Shown here: positions 44,345 through 56,754 of the stretch, in pieces
How the letters are laid out: each line of letters opens with the position of its first letter
Numbering within the stretch: the stretch's first letter is position 1
Source: Reticulitermes speratus
Taxonomy: Eukaryota; Arthropoda; Insecta; Blattodea; Rhinotermitidae
Assembly (NCBI GenBank): GCA_021186555.1
Contig: JAJKFL010000012.1
Coordinates: 16,565,711 to 16,629,710 of the forward strand
Reading direction: 5' to 3'
Length of the DNA: 64,000 nt
The notes under the pieces: generated by a model
Told to the model about the DNA's origin: nothing
The model's database searches: none
What the model saw: only the letters and a program-made list of their open reading frames with translations
Made by a program: the position numbers and the translations under genes

Positions 44345-44545
44345 GTATTTCAGTTGCTTGACTTCGGACCGGGTGATCGTGGGTCGACTCCCGGCAGCAT
44401 TTGAATTCTGCCCTCTACACTATCCAATCAGGCTCTGTGGCCCACTCAGCCCACCTCCAGCAATTCCTTCTCCGAGCTTAAAACTGACGGAGCGTGAAGC
44501 TGACTACTCACATTTAGTGCCAAGATTAAAAAACGTTGATCTTTA
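44345..44545 (+). mobile_element. SINE family A copy
   Basis: Head remnant GACCGGGTGATCGTGGGTCGA with CCCGG, then TGGCCCACTCAGCCCACC and AGTGCCAAGATTAA. Decayed. Confidence 0.7.
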
Positions 44546-44714
44546 TCTAAACCCTCACATACGACTTCACTGCATTGTGTTCAATTACGAATACGGACTA
44601 CTTTACTCTTCAACAAAGAGTTAAATTGAAGCTCTGTACAAGGTGCTAAATAAAGTAAATTACGTTATCCTGAAGTTTAACTTGGATGTTCAACACTGTT
44701 AATATCAAAATACA

Positions 44715-44805
44715 CCACTGGACACAATCCTTAGCCATCTACCTCCCAGCCTCAAAATCTATGTTCCCAAGATCCATCTTAATATTATATTTCCATGTTC
44801 ATGAA
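44715..44805 (-). mobile_element. LINE family B fragment
   Basis: CAATCCTTAGCCATCTACCTC and AGATCCATCTTAATATTAT match the DWIxLAQ to DNIKMDL part in reverse. Very short. Confidence 0.45.
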
Positions 44806-47754
44806 CTTCTGAGTAGCGGATTCCCATTGTACCAACATACTTATAAATAAAAAGTGATAAGGTAAAGTGTTAAACGCGGCACCATTCGCCTATACGAACA
44901 TGAGATGGACACACGTGTATTAGTTACGTAACACAGACTGAATTGGCAGCTGTCACGCGGTCCAGCCTGTACGACCTCAAAACAAAAAAAAAAAAATAAA
45001 TAAATAAAATCAAGTTCTCCCAACTATAAGAGTGAAACCACGAACTAGGCCGGCGAAAGGCCTTGCAGGTCTGACTACCACTTGAAAGCAAGCACCGGTT
45101 GTTCTTGAGCAGACGGTAACTTTTAGCCGCTCTTGCATTCTTCGTGGACCCCATTAGATAAAGGGTCAATTCCAGGACCAGATAAACTATACAGGCACCA
45201 GAAACTGGAACAATTTTGTAACATACCCACACAAATTTATCTACCACCGAAGTTTTCAGAATATTCCGGCACGAAATATGATGTAGGCCTAAACTAAATT
45301 ACATTAAAGTAACTCAGTGTGTGTGTGCTTGTACGTACATATATATTCGTCGTGTGCGTACTCCATGGTCATTCGATAACTGAGCCATGCCGTACATTGT
45401 GTGTCCTGGGTACACCCAACAACGCGCTTTTATCGTCTGAGCAGTGTGTTGCCCCATTTGACAGCGACGTGTCTCTCAAAACCTAACGTCTCAGGACATA
45501 CGTCGAGTAACATTTTCGTCTTTTTCTTTTGACGATGCATCACATTACGGATAACCTGTACGCGAGTTTCCTTTCACCCTGTCACATTATATGTGCATGT
45601 GTGTGCGCGCGCGTGTGCAACTCCTTCTTCGGAGTTTACGTACCAGTACGCAAACATGCCAAAATTCGCAATCTACCGCGCTTTATATTTCCGACATTGA
45701 GGTTGTTTCTTTTAAAATGCACTGTGTATATGTACACTGTATATGAGCTATGTGTGTACGTGTCTGTTTGGTAACTACCGTACCGTACACAGTTCGCTCA
45801 ATTCGTTTTTCTAGCAGTAACAGCAAATACTTAAGAAATGGCGACAGGTCAGGGAGGTTAAAATTATGCTATGGTTACTAAAACTGTAAAGAATGAGTGA
45901 AACCACAAATGGTTCTTAAAAGATCCCAACAGTGTCTCATTTCACCGCACTAAAGCAACACCTAAGTCAATACAGCGGTCAAGTAGAAAACTGCCTACCT
46001 TTAATGTCCGTAGTAGTTCGTGTCCTAGTACGTCTTCAATGCAAATCGTCCACCCTCAATGGCGAATACTTCCCTTCACTGCAGTCAAATCCGAGAGCTG
46101 GTCAAATCACCACGTAATCTAAATGCTGCACTATTTTCACAAAATGGTATCCTTCAAACAGATTAAATTGTTTAATGAATCGTTTAAGATCATGTAACAT
46201 ACAAAACACGTCTGCTGAAATTACACGAGCACATTTTGTTATTTGAGAACTTGGTTATGCACGGGCAGACTTCAACCACTTAATGGAATAGAAAGTGAAG
46301 TACACAACATATGTGGGTCTTATTCCAAACAATAGCTGCATTAAAATTGCCACAGAAACACTATAATTCCCGCTAAAATATTAACACCCATCTTAATGGC
46401 GCCAAAAATACATGTCACTTTCACTTGGGGGCCTAAACCCACATAACCAAACATCACACACAGCCACTGTAAAGAAATTGGTATGATGTAGTCATATTCC
46501 ACTTTCTGAATCTTCAGGCTTCCTTTAGCTAATCCACCAACTTATTTCCATTCTTTTTTATCTACACTCGTCTCTGTTTCACCGAAATCACACACACGTT
46601 ACAATGAATTCCGCATACAACGTTCAACTCACATCCTACGCGGCACGGCTACAAGTCGACGTATGCCAGTCCATGTTCTATATTGCTTAGACCTGGCGCG
46701 TTGACGCTGCTGCCGTCTAGTGAACGTAAGCTCCAATCATAACGAATATGGCGGATGTTGTATCAATCTGTGTGTGTGTGTGAGCGAGCGCGCGTGTGTG
46801 CAGACACACACACTAACAAACAACGGTAACCATTTCTCTATGAATTATGATGTTTATAATTGTATAAAAGCTTTCTGTTCCCTCCTTTAATTCTAATAAG
46901 AATTACTGTGTTCATACTAAATAAATTAAATGCAACTTCAATTATGTTTCATGCAATTGGCCTACTAGGGCCACAATACAAACAGCCTGCGTCATCTGAA
47001 ATGTATCAGCTCCACGAATAAATAATAATACTAAAATAATAAAGGAATTAAATATTTACGATTGGAAGTATTTTCTTAAACTTTCAAACATCTAATAAAT
47101 TAGTGTTTCATGCAACTCAGTACTGTTCTAAGGGTTTTCGTATTAATATAATACTACCATTTTCTCTGTATATTAACCAGTCTCGGTCGAAAAGTTGTAG
47201 TACTCCATTTTAAAGGCTGGCTGTTTCAAGTAAAATAAAATAACAACTTTCTTATGGGGACTGACAGATAAGGATAATTCTTATCACTAGTTATAGTACA
47301 GTTAAGAATGATTCTAGGAAAACAGCGTTTTTTTAAAACGGCTTTGCGAACATCTCAGGCACTTTAAACTGAAAGTGGACATTTATAAATACATTTTGGA
47401 GCTCAGTTTATTATTGTGAAGTGATTTAACTGCATAAGGGAGGGTTAAAATTAATGTCAGTCAGTAAGAGACCTATAATATGCTGTTAGAAATTGGTGGC
47501 ATAGACACATCACGCACTCAGCATCCCACCACTACCCAAAGCACTGAACTCAGCTAACGTTTTATACTTTCTCTTTAATGTCTTTAAACACAATGTTGTT
47601 AACTGTAGCATAATTATTTGTCTACATGTCCAACCACTGTTTCTGAGGTCAGATAAACTAGTAGTAATCTTCAAAGAAGTCATCCCATTGTGTTTTGTGT
47701 TGGTTATCCAATTAACCATAAAATAAAATCAATCTCAATATATTTATTGCAAGA
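44806..47754. other. Mostly unique sequence, no gene confirmed
   Basis: Few repeats are recognisable here, unlike the flanks. Tracts at 45598-45617 and 46770-46800 are TG/CG-rich. A CpG-dense block at 46610-46800 (with CGCGGCACGG, GGCGCGTTGACG and ATATGGCGG) looks promoter-like. No exon with splice sites was found. Confidence 0.35.
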
Positions 47755-47882
47755 CAGCAGTCTGGTTGAACTGTTTGACCCTTCAAGATGGGAACCTACG
47801 TGTATAGTGTCACAAAACGTCAGTAACTACCAATCAACACTGCGTAACTTCCCAGAAGACCGACGACCTCATTTACACCGCA
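47755..47882 (+). mobile_element. Decayed hammerhead retroposon with tail
   Basis: CCCTTCAAGATGGGAACC, AAAACGTCAGTAACTACC and the tail ACACTGCGTAACTTCCCAG. CUGANGA and GAAA are both damaged. Confidence 0.55.
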
Positions 47883-48102
47883 GCAGATGCCTGTAATCAT
47901 GCATCCTTATATTCTTTTACAAGTCACGACACTGATGGCAGCTAGAAGCTGTAATACTCATATCATTATGAAGCTCAATTACTTGACATGTGTTGCACTT
48001 ACACATAATACACAACAAAGCAGAGGGAATACAGAAGAACAGAAATGCACTGGATCATGACACTGTAAGAGCTGAAGTTTTTAAGAGAGCAACTCAAATG
48101 AG

Positions 48103-48205
48103 TACTGTCTTATGAGATGTGATGCTATGCAATCTGATAGCTGGTTTCCCTAAAAAAAAATGGCAATTGGCTAACAGACTACACTGCATCGCATCCCAGA
48201 ATACA
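48103..48205. mobile_element. Short inverted remnant of hammerhead retroposon
   Basis: CTTATGAGATGTGATGCTATG and CATCGCATCCCAGAATAC are inverted tail ends around about 60 bp. No ribozyme left. Confidence 0.45.
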
Positions 48206-48309
48206 GTTACCTTCATGAGAAATTCAACTCTCACTGAGTTATCTTCCATGGCAATAATGGAAATATCTTAAACACACTTACAAATGCATATTCACATGAA
48301 TTGTATGAA

Positions 48310-48315
48310 TTTATT
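48310..48315 (-). terminator. Candidate poly(A) signal AATAAA
   Basis: TTTATT on plus. GT-rich sequence follows on the minus strand (TTTGTAAGTGTGTTTAAG near 48265-48285), as expected of a downstream element. Another AATAAA lies near 47738-47745. Confidence 0.35.
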
Positions 48316-49375
48316 TACTTTTGTACAGGAAGTGTGTTGGACCACCAAAAAGGGCCCTTAGTATTGTAACCATTAGCTAAAGGAGCTAAATGTGACCATG
48401 GATCATGCCATGGTAGACAATTTTAAAACATTAATTACATAGTACTTCTCCACAACAGTCACAAGACAACATTAAAAAAAAAAGAACTTTATATATATCT
48501 ATATATATATATATATTAACTTCGACATTAACGTAAAATATTATTACAAAACTCATTACAGAGGTTATTAAATTATTTGAGTATCATACAGAGTGGAATC
48601 ATGTCTTATACCTACATAAAGTACACTGCATAAACAGAGAAGAAATGTTCATGCAAAATACAACAAGTGTTTCACACATATGAAGACATTCAAGTACATA
48701 TTGCTACACAATATAAAAGAAACTTGTACTATTATTTAAATACATTAACAGTGAAGGAGACAAAAGACATAAATTTCTGTTGGGAGAATCAACTGTAAGA
48801 TTAATACTTATAATAACTGTAAATCATGAAATGTGTGTGACACCTATCAGACCCCGATTCCATTCTTGCATATATTATGACATCGTTTCCCGTGCGAACT
48901 TCGAGTACTAACAGTGGGGCCGTGCAGTTTGGTAAACCAACATTTTGAAAGTATGTGTTGCCTCCAAAATATTCACGCCTATTAAAATACATGCCATTAT
49001 ACACCAGAAGGCAGTAATCTTCATATTTACTTTTTAAATCACCGTACAATTTCAGAATACAAATCCTCTTATTCTATCACGTAAGCCACTACTTAAGCCC
49101 ACAACATAAAATATGACAAATTTGCCCATACAAGGAATTTGAAAACAAATTATATATATTTTACTGCAGACTCCTCCACACAAAGAAAGAAAAAAAAAAA
49201 GCAAGATATATATATATAAATAATTATTTCACATGAACATTTCTTCTCATTCAGATTTGAACTCCCATCTTCTTTATAAACAACTGCTTTCTTCACGGAA
49301 ATATTGGTCGACACCTAATTTCCATATTACAGCACATTTATAAACTCCATAGGTCCAGTTACAGCACAGCTGTTC

Positions 49376-49622
49376 CTATGGGGCAGTGCATGTATAGCTC
49401 CTAGCTCCACCCATTCCTAACCTCAGCACCAGATGGAGATGAGTGGTCAAATTCATGCCCTGAATGTTTTACGTGCACTTAAAGCACATCTGGTAGCAAT
49501 TTAATAGGAGGTTAGGTAGACCTCAGAGCAAATGTGGACACTAGAGAAAAGAAAAATCTGTTTCCCCTGCCAGGTATCAAACCACAAATCCTTGGTTCTC
49601 AAGCCCACAGCCTAGTCAGGCC
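49376..49622 (-). mobile_element. SINE family A copy, CpG-decayed
   Basis: All body landmarks are present but CpGs are gone: CATGCCCTGAATGTTTTA replaces CACGCCCCGGCCGCTTTA. The B box reads GGTATCAAACCAC in reverse. Confidence 0.8.
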
Positions 49623-52600
49623 AAATGAAAAACAAACAAACAATACTGTTCACACATCAATGCAATATTGAGGATCATATGGACTGCCATTTACATATTT
49701 TACTTCAAAATGTTATACAGAATTATGACACTGTAACATGTAAAATTATAGCTTTTACATTATAAGGAATTATGATACAAAATTGGGAATAGGCATGGTG
49801 AAAAACCAAATATAATTATAAAATTTACACTACAAAGAACCATGATGACACAAAACTGGGATGTGTGGAGAAAAACCAAGTATAATTACAAAAATTATAT
49901 TACAAAGAATTACAATATTAAACAGAACTACGTTTGGTAAAAGGCCAAGCAAACTTTGAGGAGTTCTCATGCATTCTTATATCATGTCAGATTTTGGAAT
50001 AAAATTAAACAAATATAGCATAAAACAAGCAATACTCTGGTTCCTAGTAAATTGTGTTTCAGAGGAATGTTACCACTCCACTCCTCTGTTACGTAAACTA
50101 TGCTCTATAGTAGATCACGCAGTCTTCATTTAACGCTGCAGTGAATAAGTTGTTTTGCATAATGCTGACACATTTTAGAGACCAAATATTTTAGAAATAT
50201 CATCCAACTTCAATTAATGTTTCTCAAGTATAAAAATCAGTTCCTTCAAGCAAAAGTACTCCATTCTACATTGTTTCACTTTACTTTGCAATTTTGAAGA
50301 ACACAACCACACCATTAAATGAGGACTTACTGTACTGTGGCAAACAGATATGTCTTCACACAGACTGCAGTCTTCCTCTCTTCCTCTGAACTCAGCTTTG
50401 TTACCATTTCAAATGATTGTTCAAATGAACCCCTCTAACAGAAATTTCCACATACACACACATTACAATATCCTGTATAATTTCACACAAAAATGAAAGT
50501 TGTTGGTGTAAACCTGTTTGTTGCCACTTACATAATGACATCTAGTTATAAGAACAATTACTTTAATCCAAGAACTGTTAAGACGCAGAAAATACACTCA
50601 AAATTTTGGGATTTGATTTTTTTAAACCATTTTCTTGAAGCCAAAACAAATGCTTACATTCAGCCACCTTTAATTCGAAACAGTTAGTTGTGTCCTTCCT
50701 TCACTTCCTGCTCAATGGATTATCATCTTACAACATTCTTACCCTAATTAATGTCTGTTGAAATTGAGCTTTGTTTTAGATGCACACACATTATGATTCT
50801 CCCAATCTCTTCCATACTTTCCTTTTTTAAACAACCTTCCTGATGGTAGATGACCTAACTCTCTGCAACATTTGGAAAGTAATTTCTGTTCTTACATAGT
50901 CCTTAGGAAACTGATACTGTCAGTGTTTTGGCACTTACATAAGACTGCAAAACAGAAATTACTTTCATTTCAAACTGATAGTTTTCTAAGAAAGAAGTTG
51001 TATTACTGTAAAAAGTTGAATTAAATTTGTAAAACAGTGACTAAATATTTCAAAATAAAAGCAAGCAGCAATGATAGTAAACATGATGTTCTAAGTATAA
51101 AAAAATATTCAAGACATAATTACAGCAATAGTATGATTAAAGGAAAGCAGGGCAGAAAATTCTGATAGCACTGAGTAAGCTCTGCTTCAGTGCCTTAGAC
51201 ACTGCTAGTCTATATGTAAACATTTCACAAAGAAACACTTTCTAAAAGACAGAAGAGATAAAGGAAAGCAAAAGGCAAGGCTACACATGTCCAATGGAAA
51301 TCACATTTAAATGAACTCCAAACATCTGAGAAGAACACACATTTACCAGGAGACAAAAGAGAAACAGAGTTCATTGCTGGAACGACTAGGCAAAAACATC
51401 ACACCTATGCAACAAAGGAACCACTGTTTACAAAATTATCTTGAATATGTCTCCATATCCTTACCAGTATTTACATATTAGAAACCATGTATGTCCTCCA
51501 CTACTTGTGACTGGCACATTTAATACATACCATTTACTATCAGTACAGATACAAAATAAACTGGACATCCATATACTGATACACACACAGTACATTACCA
51601 CATAAGGTTAATATGGATTTCAATGCTCTTACATAGCTAGAAAGAAGTTTACATAAAACACATTACTTTTTAATGAGTATTCTAGCATTATCAGATTTTT
51701 CTGCAGATAAAGCACATAAAAATATGAGATAATTCATATACAAACAGACAGTACATTTGTTCTTTTCATTTCTCTTAATGACAGCTGCACCTACATTTAG
51801 AATTCTTCCTGTTTAATATCTATTTATTTGTCCTTAAAAAGTAATTGTACCTGTATAAAACCTTCAGAATTCGATCATTTTCTGCCAATTTATTGAGAAT
51901 ACTGTTGTAGATATGTCTTCTGGAGGATTCATATACCAGACAGATAACCGAGAACAATGACCAGTTCCAAGAATACGTATCAGAAACAGAGGTCCTACAC
52001 TAGAAAAATGGTATCAACATTCAGTCTATTCACAATCGCCAAGCAACTGTACGCTAAGAAACTGATGTCCATATGTGAACAATATTACACCAAATGTTAA
52101 CAGTCCTCAAAAACAAACTTTACACGCAGTGACAGGTGCACATGGCGTGTTGAATGACGTACTTTTGAATGATTATAGACAATTTGATTGCCAAATACAA
52201 CTCTTTTAAGATTACACATCCCATTCCCCCAAATGAAGCCAGAAATTAAATTAGTTTTAATAAAAGACAGGAGTTCAATGTCTTCATTCCTTATGTGTTC
52301 TAACAGGATAAATTCCAGGACTTCAAGCATGTTTCTGTGAGATGAATATGTTCAAAAGAAACCATAAGAATTCCTACTTGTTTTGATCTGTTACACTCAG
52401 TATGGCTATGTACTCACAATATTAAGACATGTAAAGTAAAATTTATGTACAATAAACAGAAATGGAGGGAATGCAAGACACACATACTGTGGCACTGAAA
52501 TGATTATGATCACGTACAGTGGGACTGAGGCAAATAATTCCAGTGGTAATACAATGGTTTTCGTATACTGACACCATGCAGGCTCAAAAAATGTTTGTTG

Positions 52601-53694
52601 ATACTTTATAAAGGTCATGTTCCACACATTTATTAAAAAAAATTAAAATAACTTTTCAAAAAACTCATAAAAGCTCCAGACTTTTGTTAACTTTTTACTG
52701 AGACTTAGTATCTGCTTATGCCAACACCAAACTACTCTCAGCAGTCATCTGTGTGCAGATTTTGAAGTACAAACCCGGCAACATAACTTCCCTGTAGCTT
52801 CTTAGTAGCTAAGGACCTACAAAATTTTCTATATTTCTTTAGCTACGTACTTTATTTATATTCTTATGTCTTCTATTCACACACTTTGACAACTAAACAC
52901 ATGCCCCTCTGCATGACTGTAACGTATACAGACTTAATATTACCAATAAATATCAAATTATGCCAATGATGTAACAAGCTGTATGTCATTGTTGTTTATA
53001 TTTTATATCTGTTCTCTCCATATATGTTTTGTGAACAGCAGTGATACATTTTCAGCTAATGAATGCCAACAGTGAGAGGAAGGCAGGGAGGCATGACAAC
53101 ACAGTTCAATCCAGTTCAATCCCTACTGTCTCCCCCACCCACTGTATCCAACATTTCAGTCTCTACTGTCATTTACATATATGTCCCATCGTCATGTACA
53201 ATGGTAACGTACCCTGCACATTCATACTTTTCCACATATAAAATTAAGTCAGAATGCAGTCCTTAAGCAGGTGCCTAACACTGGAATTCATTTTAAGACA
53301 CAAGGAACATTATATGAGATACAAGATTTTCAAAGCAGCTCAGTGGGTTATCACAACACGCATTTTCACAGTTGCTTATGAACACTTCGGCGACAGCATC
53401 TACCTCCACCTTCATGACAGTAGGTTTCTCAAAACAATGGCAACCACATGAAACTCCACACTGGTGCCCAATCCACAAGACTACAGATCTAAATAACAAA
53501 GGTTGCTCCTTCATTTCCAAATACCAGCTTTAATACTAATAAAATAAAGTGCCAAGTTAGCAAAACATTTGTTGCACTGCCCATCTGAATACGAGAGCTT
53601 TCAATATATCACATTCATCAACATATTCTTGGAACTCATCGCATTCAAACGCAACTTAGTGTTTCTGGTCCAAATCCATACAGTATATAAATGT

Positions 53695-53910
53695 GAGATT
53701 TCAAGCTTCCACCAAGGTGTAAATGAGATCTTCACTCTTCTGGGATTCAGCGTAGATTGGTAGTTAATTACCAACACTTCGTGACAACCTATTGGTCCCA
53801 CCTTCAAGAGTAAAGCAGTTATTGAAGATGGAACCAATAGGTTGTCCTGAAACGTCGGTAACTAACTACAAATCTACACTAAGTAACATCCTAGATGAGC
53901 GAAGATCTCG
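53695..53910. mobile_element. Palindromic hammerhead retroposon, copy in 3' UTR
   Basis: Arms 53725-53810 and 53824-53910 are inverted. A perfect 12-bp direct repeat GTATATAAATGT flanks it (53683-53694 and 53911-53922). The unpaired tail at 53695-53724, reversed, reads TTACACCTTGGTGGAAGC, matching the tail of the 27447 element with CpG changes. CUGAAGA has become UUGAAGA, so the ribozyme is probably dead. Confidence 0.75.
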
Positions 53911-55028
53911 GTATATAAATGTCTGGCTGTACAAATGAGAAATAGAATGCTGTACATTTCATTGAGATGCAGCGTTTACAACAACTACAATGGAGGCCCA
54001 TTTTTATCTATATGGAGGCAAAGATATGCCATAATATCAATTCCTACAGATTCTGTTTCCATTTTCTTACTGGATATAGCAAAAATTTCTGATTTTTATA
54101 ATATTATTAAATGTTAACATCCAAGAGATTATTTGCTGTGGTAAAAATGTATTTTAGAACATATGTTAAGAAGGAATGATAAAAAAAAACTGACTTTGTG
54201 AAAAAAGAAACTGTGAGCTGGTCATGTTCAGCAATGAAAATTATCACAGCAAAATCTTGAACCAGAGGTCAGGTCTAGTGGAAGGGTAAACAATGCGGCA
54301 TTGTACCCGTCTGCTAGACCTGGACTCCAGATCTGGATTCACCACTCAAAATCACATCTGATAGTTTATCTTGAAATTAAAATCCATTTTACATAAAAAG
54401 TAGGAAGTTGAAATGTGAGACATTTTGTGTCATTTCAATGCTAGATTGGTTTCATACAAAAATTACAATATTAAGATAAAAACCAACTTACAATCCATCA
54501 AACACAACATATATTTTTTATAGGTACAAGGAGCTACATGTTTTGGCAAATTATATAGCAATCATTGGGCTGTACAATAATAAGGTAAAAAGTAACATTT
54601 TATAGCAGCAATTTTCTTAGGTTCAGATCTGTCTTTACAATATTTTAATTCTATGCACATGTATAAAATATATACACAAAAACTTACAGATATAAACATA
54701 TATATATAATAGCAGTTGGGGTGCCGAAATCATATCAGTCGTAAGAAGTAAGCTTGCCGACAATATAGAAGTGGTGTGTGTATATTATAGCATTCTACGT
54801 GTAATAGCCAAATATTATCTACATATAAATTGTTCAAGCCAAATTGAATATTAAGTATTACTTATAGTGTGTAATGCTTATTAATGGAGTAAATTACGAT
54901 ATGGACTGAGAATTCACCTGGCGATTCCTTATAAAGAATGTGTATACCAGAAGGTCGTACAACATCTGGTTGGTATGCCAAACTTCTCCTGTTGCGTGAA
55001 GTCCCTCTTGTTGTTTGTGTTCTGACAT

Positions 55029-55087
55029 ACCTGCCCAATTGGTCAGTCTCTGTATCAGACTGAATCAGACTGACCACTTGGGCAGGT
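55029..55087. other. 21-bp hairpin
   Basis: ACCTGCCCAATTGGTCAGTC at 55029 pairs with GACTGACCACTTGGGCAGGT ending at 55087: 20 of 21 positions, loop 17 nt. It lies between the two arms of the inverted element. Confidence 0.8.
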
Positions 55088-55224
55088 GTAAGATAAGGTA
55101 AGGTATGGTATAGTACATGCTCAAAGAATCAAGATATTGTAGACTGAGATCTCAACCTAAGAAAATTCCACCTTTGAAATTTTACATTTTAGCTGTAAAA
55201 TTTTACTTTTATCTTCTTATGTGT

Positions 55225-55268
55225 ACAGCCTGCTGATGGCTATCTGATTAGCTGAAACATGTAGCTGT
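55225..55268 (+). ncRNA. Hammerhead-like, one core change
   Basis: ACAGC, CUGCUGA (A6 is C), U, GGCUA...UAGCU, GAAA, AC-AU-GU, A, GCUGU. Helix I pairs over 5 bp and helix III is intact. The A6 change is expected to abolish or strongly reduce cleavage. Confidence 0.5.
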
Positions 55269-55800
55269 TTGTACCTATAAAGAATAGTGTGTTTAATGAA
55301 TTGTAGGTTGGTTTTTATCTTAGTATCTGAAACACAACAGGGATGAACCACCGTAAGATAAAAATTACACTGGCTAGTAACAATAAAGATCCATAAATTC
55401 ATATTAATATAATTAAAAATGCACATAGCCCTCTTTGGTTCGAATGCAAAAGAAACAAACAAATATACACACACGATTATTTCTTTTTAAAACTGATCAT
55501 AGACAGATTAAAGACTGGTAAAGCTGTAGTGTCATAAAGCAGAAATACAGGTTGTTCATCATTTGCAAAGCCATAATCACATCATAATTACACAATGATA
55601 ACATCCTGCCAACATAAACTGTCTACACCAATCATCTGCATACTAACATGCCACACTATAGATTAGCGAACACCATTATCATTGCACCGATCGGATACGC
55701 AGAAGGCTTGTCCTTCAACACTTTGTGTCAATAAACGAACACTGAGTCACTTACAATGCTGATTATGGCAGTATGTGGATGTGCACGAACAGGAATTTGT

Positions 55801-55832
55801 TCACACAGCAGATACTTGAGCATCCTCATCAT
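55801..55832 (-). CDS. Last coding exon part of host gene (C-terminus)
   Basis: After the acceptor TTTGTGTTTCAG the sequence completes the split codon G|AT and reads Asp, then DEDAQVSAV and TGA at 55801-55803. Together with the upstream exon the protein ends DPEEDDDEDAQVSAV. The final Ser-Ala-Val fits a class I PDZ-binding C-terminus (S/T-x-hydrophobic), so a scaffold-bound membrane or cortical protein is plausible; that is inference. The polypyrimidine tract of its acceptor is a run of about 57 T. Confidence 0.62.
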
Positions 55833-55840
55833 CTGAAACA

Positions 55841-55841
<1 letters not shown>

Positions 55842-55898
<57 letters not shown>
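55842..55898. repeat. A57 homopolymer (T57 on gene strand)
   Basis: Uninterrupted A run on plus that ends 10 bases from the splice acceptor of the last coding exon. Exact length may be affected by assembly. Confidence 0.9.
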
Positions 55899-55901
<3 letters not shown>

Positions 55902-55976
55902 AATGTATGAATATAACAAACTTCTTCACTGGTAGAGACAAATACACCATTCAGTTGTGCATTAGGTAACATTTAC

Positions 55977-56738
55977 CAAGAGAAGGCCACTACCCCCTGC
56001 AAGACTCTGTATAGATGAACAGGAGATCCCATGGTCAACTGAAGTCAAGTACTTGGGACTACATTTAACTCCTACTCTTACCTTCACAACGCACATCAGG
56101 AGAACGTCTCACACTGCGCTAGGCTACTTGGCGAACATATTTCCCTCCTAGCCAGGGATTCCACGCTAACAGTGAACACAAAGCTTCAGCTGTACCGGGC
56201 TTCTATCAGATCTACACTAACATACGCGGCCCCAGTCTGGTGTTCAACCAGCGCTACAAACTTTCGCACCCTTCAAACAGTACAAAACAAATGTTTACGG
56301 GTTATCTCGAACTCTCCTCGTAACACTCCAATCCCCCTCCTCCATAGTACCTTAGGAGTTGACGTTCTTCAAACATGTGTCCATCATCTTGCAGAGAGGT
56401 TTTATACCCACTGCCTGTATCATCCGAATCCATTGATTGGCGACATAGGAAACTACTCTCTCCATGACCTTATGGACATGTATAGGCGATATAAACACAA
56501 ACGGACTAAACATATGCTGCTCTAAATAGAGCGACTTTGATGGTAGTGTTTTTTTTGGGTGCTACAACCTACTTTTCACTACAGCTACACATCTAGGTAT
56601 TGTATACATCACAGTCACTTGAGTGTATCATTTTTTAATTCAAAGGAAGTTGGTGTAAGGAACAACTTGATACCTGTAAGAAGAGTCTCGATGTATTAAA
56701 CCAACAAAGAAAATAAAGCTTAATATTTAAAAAAAAAA
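55977..56738 (+). mobile_element. 5'-truncated jockey-type LINE, young
   Basis: Encodes the C-terminal end of a jockey reverse transcriptase: EVKYLGLHLTPTLTFTTHIR, then after a one-base frame slip near 56150, KLQLYRASIRSTLTYAAPVW, NKCLRVISNSPRNTPIPLLH and HLAERFYTH. A 3' UTR with AATAAA at 56711 and an A-tail follow. The duplication AGGTAACATTTAC (55964-55976 and 56739-56751) is a perfect 13 bp. CpGs are retained although neighbouring old repeats lost theirs, so insertion was recent. Confidence 0.92.
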
Positions 56739-56754
56739 AGGTAACATTTACATA

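Larger units (their letters stand above)
54468..55359. mobile_element. Hammerhead retroposon pair, inverted, with spacer
   Basis: Arms 54472-54635 and 55150-55325 are inverted (AGATAAAAACCAACTTACA against TGTAGGTTGGTTTTTATCT). About 515 bp separates them. AAAAATTACA flanks the whole at 54458-54467 and 55360-55369. The plus-strand unit at 55225-55268 keeps most of the hammerhead; the minus-strand one at 54532-54575 has two core changes. Confidence 0.62.
48300..55800 (-). other. Putative long 3' UTR of the minus-strand gene
   Basis: Starts after the stop codon at 55801. The stretch is AT-rich, CpG-poor (about 4 CpG in 600 bp at 50041-50640 by my count) and has few transposon copies. No downstream exon or competing gene is visible. 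A minus-strand AATAAA at 48310-48315 lies where CpG content begins to rise. Length of about 7.5 kb is inferred and could be shorter; an earlier poly(A) site is possible. Confidence 0.4.
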
